A DNA stretch of 64,000 bases, taken from the NCBI GenBank assembly GCA_026315105.1, contig CM048744.1, positions 974,368,221-974,432,220 on the forward strand, in the 5' to 3' direction. Shown in pieces: positions 1 through 9,815 of this stretch. The stretch is from Locusta migratoria (lineage: Eukaryota > Arthropoda > Insecta > Orthoptera > Acrididae). Under the pieces are notes generated by a model. It saw only the letters and a list, made by a program, of their open reading frames with translations. It did not search any database and was not told the origin of the DNA. Every line of letters begins with the position of its first letter. Position 1 is the first letter of the stretch. The translations under genes and the position numbers were made by a program.

Positions 1-149
1 ATGGATTTATTGAACACAATACACCTTAAATTAAAACGACCAAAATTACCAATTTCGCACAAAGAGCATTAAACATTGGTCGAACAGACATCCATAAAAG
101 TAATGAAGTTATTTTTAAAGGACATTAGGCAGTCTATTCTGACATGGAA

Positions 150-440
150 TCATCTTTTCTCGCCACATTTGCAGCCAAAAACCGATGCTATAGCTCCCAA
201 ATCAAAAGCTGAAACACAGGTATGGCACAGAACGTATACGTCGCTCAAGCAGATTGGTTGATGACAAGCTGAACATTCGTGATTCTTCATCCTCCTAACT
301 CTTGTTTCAGCCACGCATGGTCGACGTTTTAGCCATTTGGGAGGTAATGTGGGAGAACTTTCCCGTTCCTTGTGGGGTAAAAACTTTTTCAGTCGAATCT
401 GCAGCCGAATCGACATTCCACATATATTCATAGCATACAC
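150..440 (-). pseudogene. Possible piggyBac-like C-terminal Cys-rich remnant
   Basis: A 96-codon open frame ends in a Cys/His-rich stretch (RRPCV..., then HECSAC, PICL, LCHTC). The spacing is reminiscent of the cysteine-rich C-terminal domain of piggyBac-type transposases. No catalytic domain is visible upstream, there is no strong start, and the frame could be chance. A piggyBac-like MITE lies about 600 bp away, which is only circumstantial support. Function is not assigned. Confidence 0.22.
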
Positions 441-1028
441 AGGCTAAATTGTCCAGTTAGAAGTTGATGACACAAGGTTTTGCAATTGGTGGCGTCATTT
501 GTAGCAATATCTTTTACACTGGATGTTGTGTAATAATGACGTGACTCTTCACACTATGGATAGTAGACTTCTTCGTCGTCTTATCGTTTCCAAAATAAAA
601 ACTCCTCACATATTTTCTTCTCTTCTTCATATTCCCGAACTGTTCCCTAAACTTCCTGTTCAGCTGCTGAGTCCTCCTTGCCTTCTCCTACCTCATCCTG
701 AGAGTGGGTGTCTCTCTCATCGACTAAATCTTCGAGCGCGGCTGGATCTTCAGCAGTTTCGTCCTCGAGGAGGCGCATTATTTCTACAAGATCATTGGCT
801 TAGAGGCATAATATACTTTTCTGGACATTTCAGCAGAAAATATGGATGTGATAACGTAGGAAAAGAAAGGAAAACTGAAATAATAACTCGATCAGGCGCA
901 CTCAGTCTAAAGGGCCAGGGTCGTCAAAGTCTTCTTTTTTTCTGAAGGTAACGGTGAAAATCACAGAGGAGAGACTTATTTTGATTGAAACGAAGTAATA
1001 AAATGAAAATATCTTGAAAAATCTCACC
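441..1028. other. Spacer, no recognised gene
   Basis: Mixed-composition sequence with only short chance frames. Around 888-915 there is a weak echo of the GGCGCA...GTC motif found in the MITE immediately to the right, so the MITE or a second degenerate copy may extend here. Nothing else recognised. Confidence 0.4.
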
Positions 1029-1252
1029 TTAAAAACTATAACGTAATCGGGCGCAGACGGCCTGTGAGGCCCAAGGAGTTCCCCGTGATCCGCGTGGAAA
1101 TCGATGGGAGCCTGCGGATCGGCACTGTGTGAGGTTCCCAAAGTGACGCGAGTAAACGGAGAGGCGGGCCGTTGGGCCACCACTGTTAAGCACGGGAATC
1201 AAAAAAGTGTTTTGCTGGCCTGTGAGGCCGACTGCGCCCGACGGAGGGTTAA
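1029..1252. mobile_element. piggyBac-like MITE
   Basis: Two GC-rich arms are inverted relative to each other: 1047-1062 and 1226-1241 match at 15 of 16 bases, and each adjoins a GGCCTGTGAGGCC palindrome. The right edge reads CGGAGGG then TTAA at 1249-1252. That fits the piggyBac pattern of a CCCT-type tip next to a TTAA target. A TTAA also occurs at 1029-1032, but the left tip is eroded. There is no coding capacity. Confidence 0.5.
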
Positions 1253-1369
1253 TATGACATGTTACAATTTTGAAAAACTTTGAAATAAATATTTGGCATC
1301 ATGCTTCACTTGGTAGATATGTTTTTCCAGTGACAGATCGTTACTGATTGATGGAGTCAAGTGTAGATT

Positions 1370-1605
1370 ATGCCGCGAATTCAAAGTGCTCTGTTACAAG
1401 AGGACTACTGATTTAATCCATCGGACAAGGGCACATCAAGCATCTGTCAACCATAGAGAGGAACAGCATTAATTAGTTTCCCCAAATATGCCGCTAATTC
1501 CGAGTGCACTGTTACACGAGGATAACTGATTTATTGACCGCACAAGGATACATCGAGACACTATCATCTATAGAGTAGGAACAGCAGTAATTATTTAGTT
1601 CACGT
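1370..1605. repeat. Two-unit tandem duplication (~118 bp unit)
   Basis: Units 1370-1487 and 1488-1605 align end to end. Both start ATGCCGC, share CTGTTACA.GAGGA, CTGATTTA and GGAACAGCA.TAATTA, and differ at scattered sites. The origin is unknown. Confidence 0.7.
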
Positions 1606-2692
1606 CAGCACAAAAAAGGAAGTCTGTCACTCTACATGAATCGATTTTCAAAGAGTAATGCTATGTTGACAACGAATATCTAGCGCTTTGTTCGTTATAA
1701 CGTTGGCAGTCGCAAATGTTTTAGCGTTTTCTTGTCAGCATCTTCTCATTTACAAGTACTAACTAGTATTTCGTCCTGACGTAAATAAATAACAGTCTAG
1801 TCAAGGAAATAAAACGACTTTCGTTCATGGAAACAATGAATTTTCCTTGTGCTGACATTTTCTAACACTATTTCCAAACCGAGTCTCCATTCCGCTGATA
1901 TGCACTGAAGTCATCATATTTCGCATCAATTTTAATGTGTCTGAAATAAAGATTTCAAATTAATATTGTTTACTATGAACAGAAAACAACTATGCCGTCT
2001 AAAATATCATTGGCTATTTCAAACTTTGCCACAATTGGTCGGATTCATTCCCGCATGGTGACAACTGTTCTGTTACCAACATTACGCACTAGGCCTGTGT
2101 CGGCGATTGTAAAATTTTACGAAAGTACCTACGAGTTGGGGACTTTCGGATGAAAATTCCCTACTTGATTTTAATGCTTAGAAGGGAACGATGTCCTAAT
2201 AGCTGACAGACGTCGGTGGCGGTGTGAATTGCACGTCCGTTACGTGACATAGTGTGATCGCGGTGTGAAACAGCCTTTACTGTATAAAAGACGTATGTTT
2301 TTAGGGGTGTCCGTATACTTTAGATGACACAGTGTATGTGCTAGTGTTTGGCATCACGCCATAAGTGGCTGATCGTTAGATCGAGCGGTTGTGTGGTGAG
2401 ATGTTGTCCCGTTAAGTGGCAGTGCGCAGTGTGTGGAAGCGACAGCAGCCGTGTCTCGTTGTTCCGCGCACCCAGGAAGCCCGCGCTGTCCGGCGCTCGT
2501 TGGACCGCGCATCGCAGCCAATTACCGTGGAGACAATGGCCAGCTGCCAGCCCAGTGTCGGCCTATAATGCGGTTATGCCGGTCTCCGCACACGGCGCCA
2601 CGCCTCGCTGCACCGGCCGAGGTAGGCGCTGCCCCCACCACCTCTAATGGGGCGCATGCGCTGGACTCTACAACACTCCCCTCTCACTGCAC
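1606..2692. other. Spacer with a possible Tc1/mariner-type terminal repeat
   Basis: No gene recognised. Near 2300-2335 the minus strand starts TACACTGTGTCATC and continues GTATACGGACACCCC, which resembles Tc1/mariner terminal repeats next to a TA, but I found no matching second end. From about 2400 to 2700 the DNA is GC-rich with overlapping chance frames. Confidence 0.3.
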
Positions 2693-2915
2693 GCTCACCT
2701 GCTAATCCTGTTACCCGGCACCAGCGCAGGTCAATTATTTCGTACGCACTTCCTACCTGGCGCCTACACTAGCAGCCTGCTACAGTTCTGTGTGTTCGCT
2801 GGCGGGGCGGCCGCAGCGGCCGAGCTGTCTACGGCGCGTCAGTCACAGTCTGCACGGCCGCTACGGTCGGAGGTTCGAATTCTCCCTCGGGCTTGGATGC
2901 TTGTGCCGTCTTTAG
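2693..2915 (+). repeat. Direct repeat A flanking an RTE fragment; contains a SINE head
   Basis: This ~225 bp segment recurs at 4190-4415 with roughly 9% difference, mostly transitions. Its right part (from ~2808) is the head of the tRNA-derived SINE, with A-box-like and B-box-like (GGTTCGAATTC) elements, broken off where RTE 3' sequence starts. The SINE and RTE share a short GTCTT.AGT at the join. The two copies bracket the RTE fragment exactly. Confidence 0.75.
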
Positions 2916-4189
2916 TCCGGAGACTGGTTTGATGCAGCTCTCCACAATACCCTATCCTGAGCAAGACTCTTCATCTCCACATAAGAACGGCAACCTACAT
3001 CTGTCTGAATCTGCTTGCCGTATCCATCTCTTGGTCTTCCTCTGCGGTTTTTACCCCACACACTTCCCTCCAACGCTAAATTCACAATTCCTTGATGTCT
3101 AAGAATGTGCCCTACCAATCTATCCCTTCTTTTAGTCAAGGTATGCCAGGAATTCCTTTTCTCCGCAATTCTGTTCAGTACCTCCTCATTAGTGACGCGA
3201 TCCACCCACCTAATCTTCAGCATTCTTCTGTACCACCATATTTAAAAAGCCTCAATCCTCTTCCTGTCCGCACTGTTTATCGTCAATGTCTCACTCCCAT
3301 ACAAGGCAACACTCCATACATATGCCTTCAGAAAGGACTTCCTTACGCTTAAATCAATATTCGAAGATAACAAATTTCTGTTTTCCAAGAACGCTTTTCC
3401 ACCCATTGCCATTCTGCATTTTATATCCTCTGTACTGCGACCATCATTTGTTATTTTACTGCCCAAGTAACAAAACTCATCTACCTCCTTTATTGTTTCG
3501 TTACCTAATCTAATTCCTTCAGCATCACCTCATTTTCTTAGACTGCACTCCATTACCCTAGTTTTGCTATTCTTAATGTTCATCTTATATGCACCTTTCA
3601 GCACACTGTCCATTCTGTTCAATTGGTCTTCCAGGTCCTTTGCTGTAACTGATATAATTACTATGTCGTAGGCAAAACGCAATGTTTTTAATTCTTCACC
3701 CTGAACTTTAATTCCTTCTCCAAATTTCTCCTTGCTTTCCTTTATAGCTTGCTCAATGTACAAATTGAATAACATCGGAGAAAGGTTACAACCCTGCCTT
3801 ACTCCCTTCCCAACCTCTGCATCCCTTTCATGCCCTTCAACTCTGACAACCGCTGTCTGGTTTTTGTACAAGTTGTAAATAACCTTACGCTCCTCATATT
3901 TTACTCCTGCTTGCTTCAGAACTTGAAAGAATTTATTCCAATCAACATTGTCAAAAGCCTTCTCCAAATCTACAAAAGCTAGAAATGTAGGTTTGCCTTT
4001 TCTTAATCTATCTTCTAGGATAAGCCGTTAAGTGAGTATTGCCTCCCGTGTTCCTACATTTCTCCTGAACCCAAACTGATCTTCCCCGAGGTCGGCTTCT
4101 AACAGCTTTTCCATCCTTCTGTAAATAATTCGTGTTAATATCTTGCAACTATGACTTATTAAACTGATGGTTCTGTAGTTTTCACACCT
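2912..4189 (-). pseudogene. RTE-like LINE reverse transcriptase fragment
   Basis: Minus-strand remnant of the reverse transcriptase and C-terminal tail of an RTE-like non-LTR retrotransposon, broken into frames at 3530-3967, 3242-3466 and 2912-3223. Recognisable in order: KAFDNVDWN (palm), KGVRQGCNLSPMLFNLYIEQ, the catalytic box mutated from FADD to FAYD, RMAMGGKAF, SVALYGSETLTI, then the tail ending NQSPD. The 5' end is missing: the element stops near 4189, in the fingers region seen whole at ~14.2 kb. The FAYD change and frameshifts make it inactive. It is flanked by 225 bp direct repeats. Confidence 0.9.
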
Positions 4190-4415
4190 CACCTGCTAAG
4201 CACCAACTAATCCTGTTACCCGACACTAGCGCAGGTCAATTATTTCATACGCATTTCCTACCTGGCTCCTACACTAGCAGCTTGCTACATACAGTCCTAT
4301 GCTTCACTGGCGGGCCGGCCGCAGCGGCCGAGCGGTCTGCGGCGCGCCAGTCTGCACGACCGGTACGGTCAGGGATTCGAATCCTCCCTCGGGCATGGAT
4401 GCTTGTGCCGTCTTT
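4190..4415 (+). repeat. Direct repeat B flanking the RTE fragment
   Basis: Second copy of the 2693-2915 segment, with a short extra stretch near its left edge. It contains the SINE head from ~4308, with box B GGATTCGAATCC, and continues into the SINE body to ~4430. Confidence 0.75.
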
Positions 4416-4430
4416 AGTTCTAGGCTGTAA
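4308..4430 (+). mobile_element. tRNA-derived SINE, 3'-truncated
   Basis: Starts at the GC-rich GGCCGCAGCGGCCGAGCGG head (A box), followed by box B and CCTCGGGCATGGATGC, and stops after GCCGTCTTTAG. The typical 3' part with ACTGATGACC is missing. Confidence 0.8.
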
Positions 4431-4474
4431 GCTACTAAAAAGTGAAACCAACCGATTAGTGTGTTTCGCAGTGT

Positions 4475-4925
4475 CTAAAGCTTTCCATAAGAAATCGGTC
4501 TAAAATATCTTATCGATAGCACTCATTACTTCATGTGAGTAAAGAGCAAACTGTGTTTGAAGGAACAATACTTTCTGAAACTGTGTGGATTACGGGGCAA
4601 TTGGTCGTTCTTTTCGACGTAGCATACAATGTTAGATAAAAGTGGATGTTGCAGAATCCTGCTGCAAATCAATGTCAATGATATAGGCCTGTAACTTTGC
4701 TTATCACTCCAGGTGACTTTCTTGAATACTGGTGTGACATGTACAACTTTTAAGTCTTTGGTTACACGTCAGTGCTGTACGATCAGTTGTGTACGACAGC
4801 TGGGTACAGAGGTATTGGATCAGAACACTAAGAAAGGAACCTGACTGGTATACTATCTGAACCGAAAGACTTGCTTTAAGTGATTTAAGTTTCTATACTA
4901 CTTCAGAGGATATCTACTTGTAAAT
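4475..4925 (-). pseudogene. Degenerate CR1-like reverse transcriptase fragment
   Basis: The sequence parallels the intact CR1-like element at about 32.5-33.0 kb segment by segment: the block around AAAGCTTTC, then GATAGCACTCATTACTTC, the region encoding the HILYS/LTSICS motifs (ATAGGCCTGTA), and the stretch before TGATATCTACTT. Stops and indels are frequent. Only the N-terminal reverse transcriptase part is present. Confidence 0.75.
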
Positions 4926-4934
4926 TACGAATGC

Positions 4935-5114
4935 TGGCAGCTGCCCTGCGCCGCGGCGGAGCGGCCCGTCAGGGGTTCGAATCCCCCCCCCCCCCTCGGG
5001 CATGGATGCTTGTGCGGTCTTTAGTTTAAGCTAGTTCATAAGTAGTTTGTAAGTTTACGGACTGGTGACCGCGCATTTAACTCCTTTAAGCTTAATAAAC
5101 ATTTGAACATTTTT
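4935..5114 (+). mobile_element. tRNA-derived SINE, degraded head
   Basis: Box B is GGGTTCGAATCC followed by an expanded C run (about 4985-4996), then CTCGGGCATGGATGC, AAGTAGTTTGTAAGTTTA, a diverged CTGGTGACC, and the 3' tail ACATTTGAACATTTTT. The 5' head is short and rearranged. Confidence 0.8.
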
Positions 5115-6470
5115 GGCCCACTTTAGGTCACGGTAGTAGCACTAAAAGTAGGTCTTCGCGATCGCCTTTTGACAGCTCAAAATTTAAATGAAAATAACTT
5201 CTAAACCATGCATCTGACACGAAAATTGAATAACCGAATTTGTGAATTTGTAGAGTAGAAAATTCTCTACAACTTTGCTCTGTTATGTTTTTTTTTCATA
5301 TCTCGTATCGTTTCAGAGATATATGCACAAATAACGGCGATTTTGGGATGTCTGTCTGTCTGTCTGTCCTTAACGTGTTCCCTGTTTTTAAGACGAACCG
5401 TTCAACCGATTAGCACCAAATTTTGCACACATAATTGTAGGCCGCCAGAGACCAGAACCTCCCTTTTTCAACTTTTTTGGACAAAAAATACGGTAGCGAT
5501 ACCAAAATAATCCGTTTGTATTATAATTGTAATTGCAAACGAACCGTTCATCTGACACGAAAATTGAATAACCAAATTGGTAGAGAACCTGATTGGTACA
5601 GGGGAAAATTCTCTACAACTTCGCTCTATCATGTTTTTTTCATATCTTGCATCGTTTCAGAGATATTTGCAAAAATAACGGCGATTTGTAGATGTCTGTC
5701 TGGCTGTAACGTGTTCCCACTTTTTAGGTCGAACCGTTCAACCGCACGGCACGAAATTTTACAGAAATAATTGTTGGCTACCAGAGACCAGAACCTCCCT
5801 TTTTCAAAATTTTAGGACAAAAAATGCGGTAGTGATACCAAAAAAAAGCCGTTTGTATTATAATTGTAATTGCAAATAAACCGTTCATCCGACCCAAAAA
5901 TTGAATAAACGAATTTGAGAAAATTCCCGTATGTTATTTTCATACCTCGTATCGTTTCTGAGATATTTGCAAAAATAACGGCGTTTTGACACCCTCCATT
6001 AAATTAACGAAAACCAGACGTTCGCAGATGTCACGTTACATTCCTCGCCCAGAACTGTCTCTGGCATACGCCATCTTGCGTTGCGTATTTCGTGAGTATT
6101 GTAACTTACACGTTGTCTTTTCAAAGCAATGGCGCACTGAAGAATTAACAAAAAGGTGTCGTTTTTCGTACGATAAATGATAATCTAGTGTCTACAAATT
6201 CCATATTAGCATCAGTTAACAACGGCCATCAATAGTATGAAATTAAAGAACGCAACTCCTGTTAGCTGTAGCGTAGTGTACAATTTGACTATGACGCTGA
6301 AGGTCAGTGGTTTGGAACCCGCCAGGACCTAATTATTTTTCCCTATAAGGGTCTCATACACTGTTATTAATTTTTTTATTATTTAGATCATTATTTTGGT
6401 CCAAAATGTTTGCAAAAACTTATAAAACTACAAATCTAAAGTGGGCCGTAAAACACGTCAGTGCGATTTT
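5115..6470 (+). mobile_element. GGCCCACTTTAG non-autonomous repeat, copy 1
   Basis: Begins GGCCCACTTTAG and carries the inverted motif CTAAAGTGGGCC near its right end (to 6447). A shared tail GTAAAACAC.TCAGTGCGATTTT follows to ~6470. Inside is a ~338 bp module repeated about 2.35 times (5205-5542, 5543-5880, 5881-5996), each beginning near CATCTGACACGAAAATTGAATA and including ATCTCGTATCGTTTC and ATTTGCAAAAATAACGGCG. No coding capacity. The same element lies at 13387-17197 and 24688-25905. The superfamily is not assigned: the ends resemble neither Helitron nor the hATs here. Confidence 0.75.
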
Positions 6471-6737
6471 CACTGGCGCAATGAACCCCGGAAGAAAGCT
6501 CGCCAAGAAAAGAAAAGTAATTATATGAATAAAATTAAAGGTGTTTTCAAACTGTCATTCTTCTTTTCTTTCTTCTATCAGACCATTTTATATGCACATT
6601 CAAAGTATTTCTATCGCATGGGAAACGTTTTACGTCACGGAGGCAGCACGTATACCAGTCGTTCCTCTGCCGCCTGGCGGTAGTATTTCGCTGCGACTCC
6701 GGGCATGTGGAACACTGCTCTCAGGCTGAACAACAGA

Positions 6738-6860
6738 CCATATGTCACTGCAACAGTTTAGCCAAGATCGCTTATTTGTTTACCACAAGACCGGTTTCAA
6801 CTGGTCTCGCAGTCATCATCAGATCTATAAACTCAACATACCTACCACATGAAAACCTTT
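6738..6860 (-). repeat. Penelope-type terminal repeat with hammerhead-like motif
   Basis: On the minus strand this reads CTGATGA, a short hairpin (ACTG..CAGT) and GAAACCGGTC. That is the order of conserved parts of a hammerhead ribozyme, a known feature of Penelope-like element termini. The partner in the opposite orientation is at 9700-9815, and PLE coding remnants lie between. One unpaired T between CTGATGA and the stem departs from the canonical fold, so activity is uncertain. Confidence 0.55.
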
Positions 6861-6862
6861 AT

Positions 6863-7055
6863 GCCGCGGTGGAGTAGCCGAGCGGTCTAAAGCGTCTCGC
6901 TGCGGAGCGCGCGGTTGCTCGAGGTTCGAGTCCTCACTGGGGCATGGGTGTGTGTGTTGACCTTAGGTTAGTTTACCTAGGTTTAAATAGTTTGTAAGCT
7001 ACGGACTGATGACCACGCAGTTTGGCCCGATAGAATTATAAACATTTGAACATTT
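6863..7055 (+). mobile_element. tRNA-derived SINE, variant subfamily
   Basis: Head GCCGCGGTGGAGTAGCCGAG (A box), box B GGTTCGAGTCC, then GGGGCATGGGTGTGTGTG, GGACTGATGACC and the tail ATAAACATTTGAACATTTTT. It differs from the commoner copies by GAGTAGCCGAGCGGTCTAAAGCG in the head and by TGTGTGTG after the body. No clear target duplication seen. Confidence 0.85.
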
Positions 7056-7114
7056 TTACACTATGATGTCCCAGTAACGAACAGAGTTTTTACATTGAAA
7101 TGCCATGGTATATA

Positions 7115-7765
7115 TTAATCTATTTGGGTGGACGGGAAAGAAAAATAAATTGTAGCTGTCCCTGGCCGTATTGACATTTGAAAACCTTCGCAGTCGCCAC
7201 CATGTAGTTTGTACACTTTGTGGCCCAACTTTGCTTTCAACCTATTTGTTGTAATAAAGTCTACCTTGATGTTAGATTTACGGAAGGTTCTCTCGATTTT
7301 ATCGGAGATGGGTCCGTTATATGTCTTTGGGACATATTTCACAGTAGTGTGAGATTTTACTTTACCCTTATTCCGATTTCTATTTCTCACCTTGTTAAGT
7401 AATTCATTAATTAATCCGGTACTGTAGCCATTCCTACTGGCAATATATCTTAGTATCATGATTTCAAATTTTCAAATGTTTGTTAAGCGTAACTACGGGG
7501 TCATCAGTCCCTAAACTTACAAAGTACTTACGAACTACCTTATACTAAGGACGGCACAAATATCCATGCCCGAGGGGGGATTCGAACCCCCGACCGTAAT
7601 GGCCGTGCAGACCGTGACTGGAGCGCCTCAGTCCCCGCGGCCACCGCGGCCGGCATCATGATTTCATTGTCAATGACGGATTGCTGTAACGGGAGGTTAA
7701 CGAGTCTATGCAGCATAGAATAGAACTACCTCCTCTCATACCTAGTTGGATGTGTTTAGTTTGTT
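7115..7765 (-). pseudogene. Penelope-like element, RT/GIY-YIG linker region (split by a SINE)
   Basis: Read on the minus strand, 7765-7667 gives LHRLVNLPLQQSVIDNEI, and after removing the SINE (7467-7654) the frame continues directly into MILRYIASRNGYSTGLINELL (7459 downward). The next parts include KVYKLHGGDC, which resembles the start of the Penelope GIY-YIG endonuclease after a linker rich in basic residues. This is the region between reverse transcriptase and endonuclease in Penelope-like elements. The reverse transcriptase itself is absent. The rest of the endonuclease appears on the opposite strand at 7790-8041. Confidence 0.75.
7467..7654 (-). mobile_element. tRNA-derived SINE with 12 bp target duplication
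   Basis: Full-length SINE in reverse orientation, inserted in a Penelope-like coding remnant. The flanks ATCATGATTTCA at 7455-7466 and 7655-7666 are identical 12 bp direct repeats. Excising the SINE plus one repeat rejoins the reading frame. Confidence 0.95.
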
Positions 7766-7789
7766 TCGAATTTATACGAAACGGACGTC

Positions 7790-8041
7790 CACAGATATGG
7801 TGATCAATGCAAAATGGGGTGTACAAACTCTAAAGTTTTCATGTTGGGCAAACAGGTAAATCGTTTTTTTACGAGATTCTGAGAGCACACAGGTAACTAC
7901 AATAAAGATAAAAACGCATTTGGTGAGCACTTACGAGAAAACAAACACAAAATCCAAGATATTCGACAAAATATGAAGATCCTACATAAAGCGCCCAACG
8001 GAAAGAACTTAAAACATCCTAGAGAATATATAGATTTATAA
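7790..8041 (+). pseudogene. Penelope-like GIY-YIG endonuclease tail, inverted relative to its N-terminal part
   Basis: The plus strand reads NGVYKL (then a stop), HVGQTGKSF, EHTGNYNKDKNAFGEHL, RENKHKIQDIRQNMKILHK and ends LKHPREYIDL before a stop. GVYKL...GQTGKSF...EH is the hallmark of the GIY-YIG nuclease at the C-terminus of Penelope-like elements. Several stops and frameshifts break it. The preceding part of the same protein is encoded on the minus strand at 7115-7765, so one element has been split head to head. Confidence 0.75.
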
Positions 8042-8400
8042 ACATTTAAAACATAGTAAGAAAACTGTTCTCAGCGATCAGTTGGAGATGGTGGATGATA
8101 ACTTTTTAAATATTTTTGATAACGTGTTGTGATGTTAGGACTACCCCCATCACAGTTAGATAACACTGCCGTAAATAATGTGCTAGTGACATCACTAACC
8201 ATGAACGTCACCTAGCGGTCGGGTATGGTAACTGCTTTCCGTAAGTCTAAAGTGAGCCCGCGCAGTTGAGTTTGATGTGATGTGAGAAGCGTGTCGACTG
8301 CCGTTTACGTTGTGGGGGCCATGTTTGGATTTAATTTTGAGACTATGCAATTTTGCACATAGTTGTGACATAAAGTCACGGAGAAGGCAGGCGACCATGA

Positions 8401-8608
8401 TTAATAGCAAATGAGGTCTGCAATAAGCTGTATAGGTCGCTGTATTGATTAAAGTCATAAAATGGATACAATTTGACTTTATTTTACGCGTTTCGGCCTG
8501 GGCCATCATCATAATCTGTGAAAGGGAAATAGTAATTGTACAATATAAGCACAGAACTATCATAGAAACACTTTACAAATATGTTATGAAAAAATTTAGC
8601 GCGCGTAC
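8401..8608 (-). repeat. Penelope-type terminal repeat, left arm of an inverted pair
   Basis: Inverted copy of 9385-9592, about 208 bp long. Includes, on the minus strand, GATGATGGCCCAGGCCGAAACGCG, a hammerhead-like core with a GGCC/GGCC stem and GAAAC, but with A in place of the first core C. Confidence 0.7.
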
Positions 8609-9165
8609 CCTGCGTACATGGATTGCAAGTATGTCAGATCCATATTGTTCTTGCAACATTATCGAGCAGACTGAGGATACGGTACGGTAATACAGGTTTA
8701 TGGATTTTGTTCACTATATGGCGTGCCGTTCTTGAACATAAAGCCTAGTGGCGCCGTGACCAGTGAAAAACGCTAGGTAAAATTACAATATAGCAATACA
8801 AAAACAAAAATGTTACTTTTTACAAATAATTTTTACAAAGTTTTGTTTAACCATGTCTTATGGGGTAACAAAAATGAACAAATGCCGCATGATATGTCAT
8901 GCTACAAATCACGAGTGGGTCTAAGGAATGATGTAAAAAGTGGCAAAACTGGAGACTATAAACAAATTAACAGTAATTACAAGAAAATGTACAAGCATAC
9001 TCATAAAGAATCAAGGCTGTAATAATGAACTTCATAACGATGTTCTAACAAACAATATGTATTTGACGCTAAATGCTACTATAGGGCGCCAAGTTTGATG
9101 ACGTTGTCTAGGTATTACCGGCTAACAGATGTTCTATATATCGAGTCAAATAATACAGTAAAACG
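8609..9165. other. Spacer inside an inverted-repeat pair
   Basis: AT-rich sequence between the arms 8401-8608 and 9385-9592. The short plus-strand frame 8810-9022 has no recognised similarity. Confidence 0.4.
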
Positions 9166-9385
9166 ACAAATGCCATATAATTTGTCCTGGTAGGCCACGT
9201 GTGGTCAGATTTCATCTCTTCTAATTTCTCTATGATTAATCACTGTAATTTTATTTGACAATTATCCATCATTGTAAGCTATAACCATTTAAGTGTAATA
9301 ATTGTATATCTCTCACCATCTGATCTGTGACAATCCTCTATGAACCACACGTGGCCTACCAGGGCACATAATATATGGCATTTGT
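9166..9385. repeat. Palindromic element with ~40 bp arms
   Basis: Arms 9166-9205 and 9344-9385 are inverted copies of each other (ACAAATGCCATATAA..., TAGGCCACGTGTGGT) with a ~138 bp centre. The right arm abuts the Penelope-type arm starting at 9385. It may be a small MITE or the core of the larger inverted structure. Confidence 0.7.
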
Positions 9386-9592
9386 ACGTGCGCTAAATTT
9401 TTTCATAACATATTTGTAAAGTGTTTCTATAATAGTTATGTGCTTATATTGTACAATTACTATTTCCCTTTCACAGATTGTGATGATGGCCCAGGCCGAA
9501 ACGCGTCAAATAAAGTCAAATTTTATCCACTTTATGACTAATCAATATAGCGACCCATACAGCCTATTGAAGACTTCATTTACTATGCAATT
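9385..9592 (+). repeat. Penelope-type terminal repeat, right arm of an inverted pair
   Basis: Plus-strand partner of 8401-8608. Contains GTGATGATGGCCCAGGCC then GAAACGCGTC, a hammerhead-like core with a changed first base. Confidence 0.7.
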
Positions 9593-9699
9593 TTGTGTTT
9601 TTGATAACCCCACGGAAAGGCGGATATACAGAGCCACACATTTGGTATGATTAGATACACCACAGTTCCACAGGTATGCATATATCAAAAATAAAATGT

Positions 9700-9815
9700 A
9701 TGAACTGTGGTTTTTAACGCTTATGGGTAGTTAGATCTGATGATGACTGGAGATCAGTTGAAACCGGTCATGTGGTAAATAAATAAGCGATCTTAGCAAA
9801 ACAGTTTAAAAAAGG
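9700..9815 (+). repeat. Penelope-type terminal repeat with hammerhead-like motif, right copy
   Basis: CTGATGA at 9737-9743, hairpin ACTG..CAGT and GAAACCGGTC at 9760-9769. Inverted relative to 6738-6860 and matching its flanks (AAATAAGCGATCTT.GC.AAAC). The pair encloses the Penelope coding remnants. Confidence 0.55.

Noticed and set aside
6870..6945. tRNA genes at SINE heads (also ~25180, 39305, 44160)
   Set aside because: A and B boxes are present but the heads lack full cloverleaf pairing and are followed by the conserved SINE body and tail.
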